Assembly (NCBI GenBank): GCA_037446355.1
Contig: JBBIIT010000023.1
Span: forward strand, 1 to 50,520
Direction of reading: 5' to 3'
From: Roseiarcus sp037446355
GTDB taxonomy: Bacteria > Pseudomonadota > Alphaproteobacteria > Rhizobiales > Beijerinckiaceae
DNA length: 50,520 nt
The position numbers and the translations under genes are program-made. Positions 7,235 through 15,155 of this stretch are shown here, one piece after another. Under the pieces are notes generated by a model. The model saw nothing but the letters and a program-made list of their open reading frames with translations, was not told where the DNA came from and did not search any database. Position 1 is the stretch's first letter; every line of letters starts with the position of its first letter.

Positions 7235-8878
7235 ATGAACGCATTGGCGCAAGCCAGGCGGCTGTTGGCGAATTTGGCGGCGCTTGGCGGTAGGCGCCTG
7301 GCCGCCCTCGCGCTCATCGGTCTCGGCGTTTTCGCCGTCACGGGTTTCGCCGGCTATTACCTCAGTCGCCCGGCGAACGAAGTCCTCTATTCCGGCCTGG
7401 ATCGAGACGACGTCATCGGCATCGGGGCAGCGCTGAAGGACGCCGGGATCGGCTTCGACGTCAGCGCCGACGGCGCCACGGTGATGGCGCCGGTCGGGCA
7501 GACCGCGCAAGCGCGTATGATCCTGGCTGAAAAAGGCCTTCCGCATAGCGGCAGCGTCGGCAACGAACTCTACGACAAACTTGGCTCGCTCGGCCTGACC
7601 TCGTTCATGCAGGATGTCACGCGCGTGCGCGCGCTCGAGGGCGAAATGTCGCGCACCATCCAGATGATGCGCGGCGTCAAGGCGGCGCGCGTGCATATCG
7701 TGCTCGGCGACGAAGGTTCGTTCCGGCGCGAGCGCCAGCCTCCGTCCGCTTCGGTCATCATCCGCACCGACGGCGGCGACGATCGCGCGACGGGGCAGGC
7801 GATCCGCCATCTCGTCTCCGCGGCGGTTCCCAACATGAAGATCGACGAGGTTACGGTTCTCAACGTCGACGGGCAACTCTTGGCGAGCGGTTCGGATTCG
7901 CTGGAGCAGGCGCCCGACAATCTGCTCGCGCTCGAGAAGAACGTCTCGCACGAGGTTCGCGACGCGGTGACGCGCACGCTGGCGCCCTATCTCAGCGCCA
8001 AGAACTTCCAAGTCAGCGTCGCCGCGCGCCTCAATGCCGACAAGACCCAGACCAACGAGACGATCTACAATCCCGAGGGGCGCGCGGAGCGCTCGGTTCG
8101 GGTCGTCAAGGAAAAGCAGAGTTCGCAAAATGCGGCCGGAGATTCCGCGGCGGGCGTGCAGGCCAACCTGCCGAAGAAATCAAGTTCTCCTGGCGAATCC
8201 AAGCAATCCAGCGACTCGAATGACAAGCGCGAAGAGTTGACCAACTACGAAATCTCGTCGAAGTCGATCGTCACCACGAGCGAGGGGTTCGCAGTCACCG
8301 GCCTTTCGGTCGCCGTGCTCATCAACCGCGCAGCGCTCGCGACCTCGCTCGGCGACAAAGCTTCGCCCGAGGCGATCGACAAACAGGTTAAGGAAATCGA
8401 ATTGCTCGTAAGCTCCGCCGCCGGCCTGCGCAAGGAGCGCGGCGACGCGGTGCGGATCGCGGTCGTCGATTTCGTCGACGCGGGCCGGGATCTCGAGCCG
8501 GTCCCCTCTCCCTCAATCGTGGAAATCTTGGAACGTCAGATAGGCTCGATCGTCGGTGGGCTTGCGATTGTCGCCGTCGCCGCGCTCATGATCGTCTTTG
8601 GGGTGCGGCCCCTGACAAAAGCGCTGCTCGCGCCGCCGCCCGCGCCGGTCTTGGCGGCGCCCGAGACCCCGGCGGCGATCGCGGCGCCGACGGCTGCGGG
8701 CGCGGCGGAGCCGAAACTACTCATCAAGAATGAGAGCGATGACGACAGCCTATTCGAGGCCTTGCTCGCCAAGCGCGACAAGGGGCCGCAGCGCCAGTTA
8801 CAGAAGCTGGTCGACTTCGATGAGGAGCACGCCGCGGCGATTCTCAAGCAGTGGATTCGGCAGGAGGCGGGCGCATGA
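7235..8878 (+). CDS. fliF: Flagellar MS-ring protein FliF
   Basis: The 547-residue protein forms the membrane ring that seeds flagellar assembly. A first transmembrane helix lies at about 22-43 and a second at about 437-457. Between them is the large periplasmic ring-building region, which contains the typical LNVDGQLL and YEISSKSIVTTSEG blocks. The cytoplasmic tail (about 458-547) ends in an acidic, helical segment (about 500-547) that in the family binds FliG. A low-complexity Ala/Pro stretch at about 465-493 joins the second helix to that tail. The gene heads the operon fliF-fliH-motB-motC-fliK and overlaps fliH by 4 bases (ATGA), so the two are probably translationally coupled. Confidence 0.96.
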   Translation: MNALAQARRLLANLAALGGRRLAALALIGLGVFAVTGFAGYYLSRPANEVLYSGLDRDDVIGIGAALKDAGIGFDVSADGATVMAPVGQTAQARMILAEKGLPHSGSVGNELYDKLGSLGLTSFMQDVTRVRALEGEMSRTIQMMRGVKAARVHIVLGDEGSFRRERQPPSASVIIRTDGGDDRATGQAIRHLVSAAVPNMKIDEVTVLNVDGQLLASGSDSLEQAPDNLLALEKNVSHEVRDAVTRTLAPYLSAKNFQVSVAARLNADKTQTNETIYNPEGRAERSVRVVKEKQSSQNAAGDSAAGVQANLPKKSSSPGESKQSSDSNDKREELTNYEISSKSIVTTSEGFAVTGLSVAVLINRAALATSLGDKASPEAIDKQVKEIELLVSSAAGLRKERGDAVRIAVVDFVDAGRDLEPVPSPSIVEILERQIGSIVGGLAIVAVAALMIVFGVRPLTKALLAPPPAPVLAAPETPAAIAAPTAAGAAEPKLLIKNESDDDSLFEALLAKRDKGPQRQLQKLVDFDEEHAAAILKQWIRQEAGA

Positions 8879-9630
8879 AAGCGACACCGATCGCGCAATA
8901 TCTGGATCGCAATGGCAAAGGGGGCCTCGTCGAATGGCCGGCGTCGCGCTCCGCCGCTTCCGCCTTCATGCCCCGGCTAGCCGCCGCGAACGCCGAGGGG
9001 ACGCTGGAAACCCGCGCCCTGCGCCCTGGCGCCGAGGTCGGGGATCCTGGTTCCGCCCCAGCGGTCTCGGCGCGGCGCGACTCGCCGTTTTTCCGTCCGC
9101 GTGAAGCCGCGTCGCGCGACATCGAGAGCCGCCTGTCCGAGGCCTATCATCGCGGGGTGCAGGAGGGTCTCGACACGGCGACGGCGGAGGCCGCGAGTGC
9201 GCGCGCGCTCGAGCGCGCCGAAACTCAGAAGCGCGCCGTCGTCGAACGCCTCGACTTTCAAATGAACGAATACGCCCGTCTGGCGGATCTCGCGGCGGCG
9301 CGTCTTGACGAAATTGAGAAGCGCATCGCCGACGTTGTCGCTGGAATCCTGCGCCCGTTGGTCGCGGAGTCGGTCGCGCGCCAGATTGTCGACGAGCTCA
9401 TCGAAAACATCGGTCGGCTCAGAAGCGCCGGCGCACCGCCGCTCTTGAAAGTGCGCGGTCCCGAGCGGTTGCTGAAATTGCTGCGAACGCGGTTGGCCGG
9501 GTCGGCGGTCGAAGTTCAATTCAGCGTCGACGAGGGCGTGGAAGTCATCGCGGATCTCGACCATACGACCATCGCCACCGAGATCGCGCCCTGGATAGAG
9601 CTCATCGAATCGACGCGTGGGCCGGATTGA
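8875..9630 (+). CDS. fliH: FliH-like flagellar export ATPase regulator
   Basis: The 251-residue cytoplasmic protein has the FliH layout. A variable N-terminus is followed by a Glu/Ala/Arg-rich helical middle (about 80-150), including AYHRGVQEGLDTA, which recalls the GxxxG-type coils of FliH. A C-terminal domain ends in a beta-rich segment (about 195-251) like the VATPase E/G-subunit fold. FliH normally holds FliI inactive and docks it at the export gate. The start at 8875 overlaps the fliF stop as ATGA, so it is favoured over the in-frame upstream codon at 8851. The partner fliI is in a separate divergent operon at 17281-18678. Confidence 0.75.
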   Translation: MKATPIAQYLDRNGKGGLVEWPASRSAASAFMPRLAAANAEGTLETRALRPGAEVGDPGSAPAVSARRDSPFFRPREAASRDIESRLSEAYHRGVQEGLDTATAEAASARALERAETQKRAVVERLDFQMNEYARLADLAAARLDEIEKRIADVVAGILRPLVAESVARQIVDELIENIGRLRSAGAPPLLKVRGPERLLKLLRTRLAGSAVEVQFSVDEGVEVIADLDHTTIATEIAPWIELIESTRGPD

Positions 9631-9633
9631 ATC

Positions 9634-10917
9634 ATGAGCGGCCATCCCGAAATCATCATCGTCAAACGCAAGGGCGGCCACGAGGATGGCCATCACGGCG
9701 GCGCCTGGAAAATCGCATTCGCGGACTTCATGACTGCGATGATGGCGTTCTTTCTCGTTCTTTGGATCATCAACGCCACCGATAAAGACACCAAGACCAT
9801 CATCGCCCGCTATTTCAATCCGGTAAAACTCGAGAATCCCGCCAAGGCCAAGAAAGGGGTGCACGGCGTCGATACCAACGCCAAGACCACCGCGGAGGAA
9901 AACGGCGATCAACTGCCCGGCGCGCCCGCTCCGTCCGCGCCCACGCCCGCGAAGGAGAAAGCCTGGGACGCCAAGGCGCCCGCCGACGCGACGGCGCCCG
10001 CCGCGAATTCCTCGCGCGACGAGAGGTCGAAGTCGGTCCCGGCCGCCAATCCCGCCGTTCGACCGCCGACGCCGGACGGCGTCGAAATCAAACCGACAGT
10101 CACGGAGACGGCGCTGTTCAGCGATCCCTTTCAATCGCTCGACCGCATCGCCGGCGGTCGCGCCGCAATGTCGCCCGCGCCTTCGCCCGACACCGGCGGC
10201 GGCGAACCAACGCGCGAAGCAGGCGCGGCCAGCATCGAGGCGTTCCGCGACCCGTTCAAACCGATCGGCCCCGGCGCCGTCGGCGACGCCGTCACCTACG
10301 AGGCGGATGCGCCGCCGCCCCCGCCGCCCGACCGCAGCGCGGACCTCGAGCCGCAAAAGGACGGCGGCGCCGCCTCGCCCGCTCCCGCCGTCGCCGCGTC
10401 GGCGCCGTTGCCGACCACGAGCGCGGAGTCCGCATCTGTGGCAGATCGCGCGGCCGCGGCGAATCAACTGATGAAGGACATTCAACAGAGCCTCGGCGGG
10501 CTCGTCAAAGCCTCGGCAAGTCCCTCGGTGGACGTGCGCGCGACCGACGAAGGCCTGCTCGTCAGCCTGACCGACCGCGCGACCTACGCCATGTTCGCGG
10601 TCGGCTCCGCCGAGCCGCGCGCCGCGCTCATTCAGGAAATGGATGCGATCGCGAAGCTCATCAAGACTCGCCCGGGGGCGATCGTCGTGCGCGGCCACAC
10701 CGACGCGCGGCCCTATCACACGCCGACCTACGACAACTGGCGCCTCTCCTCCGCGCGCGCGCAGATGGCCTACTACATGCTCATTCGCGCCGGCGTCCCA
10801 GAAAAACGGATCGAGCGCATCGAGGGCTATGGCGACCATGCTCCGCGTGATCCCGCGCATCCGCTGTCAGCGGAGAACCGGCGCATCGAAATTCTATTGC
10901 GAGAGCTCAAGCCGTGA
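9634..10917 (+). CDS. motB: Flagellar stator protein MotB
   Basis: The protein has 427 residues. One membrane helix (about 27-47) contains FADFMTAMMAFFLVLW, in which Asp31 is the conserved ion-carrying aspartate of proton-driven stators. A long Pro/Ala-rich periplasmic linker (about 75-285) precedes an OmpA-like peptidoglycan-binding domain (about 335-425) with VVRGHTDARPY and the C-terminal NRRIEILL. The extended linker is typical of rhizobial MotB, where it interacts with the periplasmic protein MotC. motC follows immediately, overlapping by 4 bases (GTGA). The partner MotA is encoded at 19545-20426. Confidence 0.96.
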   Translation: MSGHPEIIIVKRKGGHEDGHHGGAWKIAFADFMTAMMAFFLVLWIINATDKDTKTIIARYFNPVKLENPAKAKKGVHGVDTNAKTTAEENGDQLPGAPAPSAPTPAKEKAWDAKAPADATAPAANSSRDERSKSVPAANPAVRPPTPDGVEIKPTVTETALFSDPFQSLDRIAGGRAAMSPAPSPDTGGGEPTREAGAASIEAFRDPFKPIGPGAVGDAVTYEADAPPPPPPDRSADLEPQKDGGAASPAPAVAASAPLPTTSAESASVADRAAAANQLMKDIQQSLGGLVKASASPSVDVRATDEGLLVSLTDRATYAMFAVGSAEPRAALIQEMDAIAKLIKTRPGAIVVRGHTDARPYHTPTYDNWRLSSARAQMAYYMLIRAGVPEKRIERIEGYGDHAPRDPAHPLSAENRRIEILLRELKP

Positions 10918-12134
10918 CGAAGACCGTCCGATCTCGGCACATTCGGTCAGTCATGCTGTTGATCGTCGCTCTTTCGGGCGCGGCGCGGGCGGGCGAACGC
11001 GCTCGCTCCGTGTCCGAACTGATGACCGATGTTCAGCGTTGGCAGGGGCAGATGGCGCGGGGAGACGCAGCCGCTTACGCGCTTCAGCGCGACGCCCTGA
11101 AAGCTGTGGCCGCGGCGATAAGTTCGGCGACGCCCGACAGTTGGAAGGACAAGAGCGAAACTGACGCCGTGGCCGCCTATATCCTGGGCGGCGGCCAGCC
11201 GCGCGAGGTCGCGCGGTTGTTGGAGCGGGGCGACGCGCCCAAAAGCGAAGAGCCGCTTCTGCGCGGCGCGCTGGCCTATTCGGTCGGGCGTGAACGCGAG
11301 GCCAGCCAACTGCTGGGCGGGATCGACGCGGCCAAGGCCAGCTTGAAGATCGGCGGTCAACTGGCCTACGCGCAATCCGTCATCTTGACCGCGCACGACC
11401 CAAAGCGGGCGGTCGAACTCCTGGACCTCGCGCGGATCCTTGCGCCCGGCAGCCTCATCGAGGAAGCGGCGTTGCGGCGCGAAATCCTGCTGCTCGGCGA
11501 TTTGCGCGACAAGGCGCGGATCGAATTTCTCGCGCGTCAATATGTCGAGCGATTCGGACATTCGATCTACGCGGAAAACTTCATCGACGGTCTTGCCGCG
11601 GCGACGTTGAAATTCGGCTTGGCCGACGATCTGCCCAACCTGGCGCAATTTACATCCTTGCTGTCGCTGACTTCGCCCGAACAGCGACGAAAGTTTCTGC
11701 TGACGATCGCGCGCGGGCAAATGCTGCGTGGAAAATTTGAACCCGCAGGCGCCGCCGCGCGATCGGCGCTGGCGGATGTCGCGCCGGCATCGACGGACGA
11801 GGCGCGCGCGAAGTTCTACGCAGCGGCGGCTCAGGTATTCGTCGAAGACAATCGGCAAGGCGTCGAGGCGCTGAAATCCATCGATCGGGCGCAACTTGAA
11901 CGCGCCGATCAGGCGCTGCTCGCGGCGACGTCTTATTTGGCCGAGCATCTCTACGATCCGGCGAGCAAGGCGTCGCTGGCCGAAGCGCGGCGTGAGGAAG
12001 ACGGCGCTTTCGCACATTCGCCGGGAGCTGCCGCGGCGCGGGAGGGTGACGAGGTCGCAGCGACGATCCAGCTTGCGGAGGCGAGCCTCGCCCGCGCGAA
12101 CGACCTCGATCGGCGCACTGGGGTTTCGCCATGA
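10914..12134 (+). CDS. motC: Periplasmic motility protein MotC
   Basis: The 406-residue protein starts at a GTG overlapping the motB stop. It has a signal peptide (about 1-26, hydrophobic core VMLLIVALSG, ending ARAGE). The rest is Ala-rich and helical. It includes ILAPGSLIEEAALRRE and a following AREYVERF-like block (about 175-215) characteristic of MotC. In Sinorhizobium MotC is a periplasmic protein that binds MotB and is needed for torque generation; it is confined mostly to this order. Its stability there depends on the chaperone MotE, a candidate for which is at 30068-30604. The next gene, fliK, overlaps by 4 bases. Confidence 0.9.
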   Translation: MTKTVRSRHIRSVMLLIVALSGAARAGERARSVSELMTDVQRWQGQMARGDAAAYALQRDALKAVAAAISSATPDSWKDKSETDAVAAYILGGGQPREVARLLERGDAPKSEEPLLRGALAYSVGREREASQLLGGIDAAKASLKIGGQLAYAQSVILTAHDPKRAVELLDLARILAPGSLIEEAALRREILLLGDLRDKARIEFLARQYVERFGHSIYAENFIDGLAAATLKFGLADDLPNLAQFTSLLSLTSPEQRRKFLLTIARGQMLRGKFEPAGAAARSALADVAPASTDEARAKFYAAAAQVFVEDNRQGVEALKSIDRAQLERADQALLAATSYLAEHLYDPASKASLAEARREEDGAFAHSPGAAAAREGDEVAATIQLAEASLARANDLDRRTGVSP

Positions 12135-13339
12135 ACGCCGTCGTGGTGACTCCGGCGCTCGACGCCGCGGCCCGGCGATTTTCGCCGCCGCACGGCGGCG
12201 GCCGGCAACTCGCGCCTTCGTTCGATCTCGTGCTCGACGGTGTGAATTCTGCCGATCGAGCGGGAATTTCGCCCAACGTTGAAAAGCCGACCCCAGGTGG
12301 TTCGCATTCCCAAATCGCGACGAACGCGCGCGGCGCAACGCTGATCGACGCGCCACAAGCGGCAGCGGTCGAAGCGGCGCTGGCTGCGTTGGGTTGCGTC
12401 GCGGCTCCCGCGACGACGAATCTTCCGACTGTCGGCGGTTACGCGAGCGCGGCCGCCCCGAAGTCCCGAGCGCCCTCGGCGCGCAATGTTTCGGGCGGGG
12501 AGGAGGCCCGTTCCACGGGGTCGACTTCGCCGCGCCCCTGCGATCTCCCGAAATCCGACGCTTCGCTCGGGGTGCGGGATGTGCAATCGCGAACCCATCT
12601 GGCGCCCGCCGTCGCCGCCCCGGCGCGAGATTTGCATTCGACGGCCGGGCCGCCCGCCGTCGTGAATCCCGCACTGGCCGACGCGCGCGCGCAACGCGGA
12701 GCAGGCGCGAGGCCCGAGGGGGCGGCAGACAAGACCTCGACGACCGCGCAGGCTCTGGAACTCCCGTTCGCGGCCGCGCAGACCAGCGCGACAAAGGATC
12801 TCCTCGCCACGCCGTTCGCGCCGATCGGCCTCGACCAATTGCCGAGCTTCGTCGCCGACCAGTCCAGCGCGTTCATCGCCCAAGCGACCGCCGCGCCGGC
12901 ACCGCGCGTAACCGCGGCGAGCGCGCCAGGGGCTGTCAAGGAGCTCGAGATCGCGCTCGATCCGGCCGATCTTGGCGCTGTGACGTTGAAGATGCGGCTG
13001 GCCAACGGCAAACTCAGCGTTGAGATCGGTGTTTGCAACCCGAGCACGCTCACTGCGATTGCACACGAACGCGACGCGATCGCCGACCGCCTGAGCTCGA
13101 GCGCCCAGCCGCTCGAAAATCTGGTGATCCGCTCCGAGCCCGCCGCATCGATTACTTCCGGGAGCGACGATGCCAACAGATTCAGCGGTTCCGGCCAAAC
13201 CGGTGCAAACGCAAACTCCTCCGGCGCCTCGCCCGGCGAGCGACAGGACCCTAGCGCTTCGCGCGATCCTCGGCGCGTCGCTCGGGACGCGGACGCTCAA
13301 GCGCCTTCTGGCGGCGGCGCTGGCGATCTGCGCGTCTGA
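12131..13339 (+). CDS. fliK: Flagellar hook-length control protein FliK (MotD of rhizobia)
   Basis: The 402-residue protein has a long, disordered N-terminal part rich in Ala, Pro, Ser and Thr (about 1-265), expected for a secreted molecular ruler. A FliK C-terminal domain covers about 270-335, with KELEIALDPADLGAVTLKMR at its start. This domain switches the export gate from hook to filament substrates. After the domain comes a low-complexity tail (about 337-402) rich in Ser, Gly, Asp and Arg. That tail coincides almost exactly with the overlap with the next gene. The gene was first named motD in Sinorhizobium before reassignment as fliK. It overlaps motC by 4 bases. Confidence 0.88.
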   Translation: MNAVVVTPALDAAARRFSPPHGGGRQLAPSFDLVLDGVNSADRAGISPNVEKPTPGGSHSQIATNARGATLIDAPQAAAVEAALAALGCVAAPATTNLPTVGGYASAAAPKSRAPSARNVSGGEEARSTGSTSPRPCDLPKSDASLGVRDVQSRTHLAPAVAAPARDLHSTAGPPAVVNPALADARAQRGAGARPEGAADKTSTTAQALELPFAAAQTSATKDLLATPFAPIGLDQLPSFVADQSSAFIAQATAAPAPRVTAASAPGAVKELEIALDPADLGAVTLKMRLANGKLSVEIGVCNPSTLTAIAHERDAIADRLSSSAQPLENLVIRSEPAASITSGSDDANRFSGSGQTGANANSSGASPGERQDPSASRDPRRVARDADAQAPSGGGAGDLRV

Positions 13340-13850
13340 AGCCGCGGCCGCCCCGATCGCGGCGCCCGTTTGCGAGCGCGAGATGACGCGCGCGGCGCGC
13401 GAATACGACGTTCCTCTCAACATCCTTTACTCGGTGGGTCTGACCGAAACCGGCAGTCGCGGCGCGCTCAGCCCCTACGACATGAACGTCGATGGGCGCG
13501 CCGTGCACTCGCAAAATCTGGCGGACGCGCTGGCGCGTTTCAACCAAGAGCGCGATCATGGCGCCAAGCTCATCGACGTCGGCTGCATGCAGATCAATCA
13601 TCATTGGCATTCCGATCATTTTCGCTCACTCGCGGACATGTTCGATCCCGAGCGCAATGTGCGATACGCCGCCAGTTATCTCAGGACGCTACGCGCGGAG
13701 CAGGGATCGTGGACGCTCGCGGTGGCGCGGTACAACGCGGGGCCGGGCAACCCGCGAGCGCAGCGAAACTATGTTTGCGCGGTGATCGGCAACATGGTGG
13801 CGAGCGGTGGGGGCGCCTGGACGGCGAATGCGCGAGCGTTCTGCCATTGA
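13170..13850 (+). CDS. Lytic transglycosylase (SLT fold), flagellar-locus type
   Basis: This 226-residue peptidoglycan-cleaving enzyme probably opens the wall for the rod. The catalytic glutamate is likely Glu93 in GLTETGSRG. GCMQIN (138-143) and ARYNAGPGN (186-194) are the standard SLT motifs. A hydrophobic export segment lies at about 45-60 behind an unusually long polar N-terminus. Cysteines at 68, 139 and 203 could form disulphides in the periplasm. The ATG at 13170 has a GGGAG ribosome-binding site 5-6 bases upstream; the only other in-frame start is GTG at 13203. Either way the export signal is encoded inside fliK in another frame. A transglycosylase gene after motD/fliK is, as I recall, also seen in rhizobial clusters. 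Confidence 0.88.
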   Translation: MPTDSAVPAKPVQTQTPPAPRPASDRTLALRAILGASLGTRTLKRLLAAALAICASEAAAAPIAAPVCEREMTRAAREYDVPLNILYSVGLTETGSRGALSPYDMNVDGRAVHSQNLADALARFNQERDHGAKLIDVGCMQINHHWHSDHFRSLADMFDPERNVRYAASYLRTLRAEQGSWTLAVARYNAGPGNPRAQRNYVCAVIGNMVASGGGAWTANARAFCH

Positions 13851-13865
13851 ACCGGCGCGGCCCTC

Positions 13866-14738
13866 TCAGGCGGAAGCTGCGAGCCGCTCGGCGCCAATCA
13901 GCCCGATGAGATATTCTATCAGCGCACGCACGGGCCTTGAACCAGCGTCGGCGCCGCCGTAGAGGCCGAGCATGACGTCGGGCAGCGCCGCGATCTGCGA
14001 CGACGGCAATAATCGCGCGCTTCTGGGCGCGCAACTGCTGACGATCGCACCCACTCCGAAGCCGGCGTCGATCGCGCTTTTCAAGACGTCGAAATTGGCG
14101 CTCTTGCAGACGATTTCGAATTTGCGGCCGGCGCGATAAAGCGCCGCCGTCGCGAGGCGGTGATAGACCGAGTCCTCGGGAGTCGTGACGAGCGGGATCG
14201 GCCCTCGCAAGGGCAGACGAAATTCGGGCGAGGCGATCCATGCCACAGGCACGCGCCATTGGGCGAGCGCGCCCTTCGCGCCCCCCTGCGCGGTTATGGC
14301 GAGGGCGACATCGAGACCGCCAGATTGAACCCGTTCGAGCAGAGCCTCGGACATTTCGCACGCGAAGTCGAAGTTGAACCCTCGCCCATCGGGCCCGGTC
14401 ATCGCGCCGAGACTCGGCACGAGCAGCGAGGCGCATTCACCGGGCATTCCGACCCGCAACGCCTCGCTTACGCCGTCGCGCCGCTCCAGGCGCTCCAGCA
14501 TTTCGTCATGCAGCGCGAGCAGTTTGCGTCCATAGTCGAGGCAGATCTTTCCTTCCGGCGTCAAGTTGAGGCGCGAGGATTTCTCAAACAGCGGCGCTTC
14601 GATCAATTCCTCCAACCGCTTGACCTGGAGGCTTATGGCCGGCTGCGAGCGCCCTAGATCCTCGGCCGCGCGCGTGAATCCCCGCGAATCGACGACGGCG
14701 ACGAAGGCTCGGATCACGTCAAGAGGAATGGCGCGCAT
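13866..14738 (-). CDS. LysR-family transcriptional regulator
   Basis: The 290-residue protein has an N-terminal winged helix-turn-helix (about 6-65; FTRAAEDLGRSQPAISLQVK at 21-40) and a substrate-binding-type effector domain (about 90-285). The start is taken at the ATG at 14738, giving MRAIPLDVIRAF as in relatives; an in-frame TTG at 14777 would add 13 residues. It is convergent with the transglycosylase gene (15 bp apart) and divergent from the diguanylate cyclase gene. LysR proteins often control the divergent neighbour, so the cyclase is a candidate target, though this is inference. LysR regulators tied to motility and wall remodelling (LdtR type) exist in rhizobia, but I cannot assign this one. 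Confidence 0.85.
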   Translation of the reverse strand: MRAIPLDVIRAFVAVVDSRGFTRAAEDLGRSQPAISLQVKRLEELIEAPLFEKSSRLNLTPEGKICLDYGRKLLALHDEMLERLERRDGVSEALRVGMPGECASLLVPSLGAMTGPDGRGFNFDFACEMSEALLERVQSGGLDVALAITAQGGAKGALAQWRVPVAWIASPEFRLPLRGPIPLVTTPEDSVYHRLATAALYRAGRKFEIVCKSANFDVLKSAIDAGFGVGAIVSSCAPRSARLLPSSQIAALPDVMLGLYGGADAGSRPVRALIEYLIGLIGAERLAASA

Positions 14739-14909
14739 GTGAATCGAAGCAATCCCGCCGATGTCCGTCGAACGCAATTCGACAACGACGATTCCAAGTT
14801 TGACGCATATCAGGAAAAGCGGGAACGAACCTTACGTTACGGAAGTTAGTAGCTGACTCGCGAACGCGTGGGAAGGGCGCGCCGGTGGGAAAGGATTCGC
14901 CGCGCGGGC

Positions 14910-14925
14910 CTAACCGCCAATTAAC
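14910..14925 (+). promoter_or_regulatory. CtrA-like box upstream of the diguanylate cyclase gene
   Basis: CTAA (14910-14913), a 7-base spacer, then TTAAC (14921-14925). There is one mismatch to the CtrA consensus TTAA-N7-TTAAC. It lies about 230 bases before the cyclase start. Confidence 0.45.
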
Positions 14926-14971
14926 CCTTTCCGCTTAAAACCTAGCTCGCCCGAATGAATCGGGAGTCGAC

Positions 14972-15000
14972 TTTCGCGAAATCCCGGGGCGCGCCCCGGG
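14972..15000. repeat. Tandem perfect palindromes
   Basis: TTTCGCGAAA (14972-14981) is a perfect 10-bp palindrome. One base later, CCCGGGGCGCGCCCCGGG (14983-15000) is a perfect 18-bp palindrome. GTCGAC occurs on both sides (14966-14971 and 15000-15005). No T tract follows, so it does not look like an intrinsic terminator. Confidence 0.7.
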
Positions 15001-15155
15001 TCGACGCCATCAGGGCGCGCCGCGCGATTCCGCCTAGGTCGTCTCGCTATGCCGACGCTCGCAGTCCATGATCTGTCGGTCGGATTTCGTCGCTTCTCGT
15101 TCGCCGTCCCGTTCGGCGCTCCCGTTGCGATCTTTGCGGGCGCGAAAGGCCGGCC

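Larger units (their letters stand above)
14739..15155. promoter_or_regulatory. Control region between the LysR gene and the diguanylate cyclase gene
   Basis: This 417-bp gap has no convincing gene. It contains a CtrA-like box (14910-14925) and tandem perfect palindromes (14972-15000), described separately. The part from 15005 to 15155 is GC-rich and shows no clear element. Either divergent gene could be controlled from here. Confidence 0.5.

Noticed and set aside
6749..8128. A 459-residue minus-strand frame spanning the flagellin-fliF gap
   Set aside because: It runs antisense through fliF and into the flagellin in another frame, and has no domain signs.
8977..10860. A 627-residue open frame on the minus strand
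   Set aside because: It is antisense to fliH and motB, which have clear family motifs; its translation is Arg/Gly/Asp-rich with no domain, typical of a shadow frame in GC-rich DNA.
10947..12794. A 615-residue open frame on the minus strand
   Set aside because: It is antisense to motC and fliK, with Arg-rich composition and no recognisable domain; a GC-driven shadow.
11951..13423. A 490-residue open frame on the minus strand
   Set aside because: It is antisense to the fliK/transglycosylase region. It has no motif, and the plus-strand genes are well supported.
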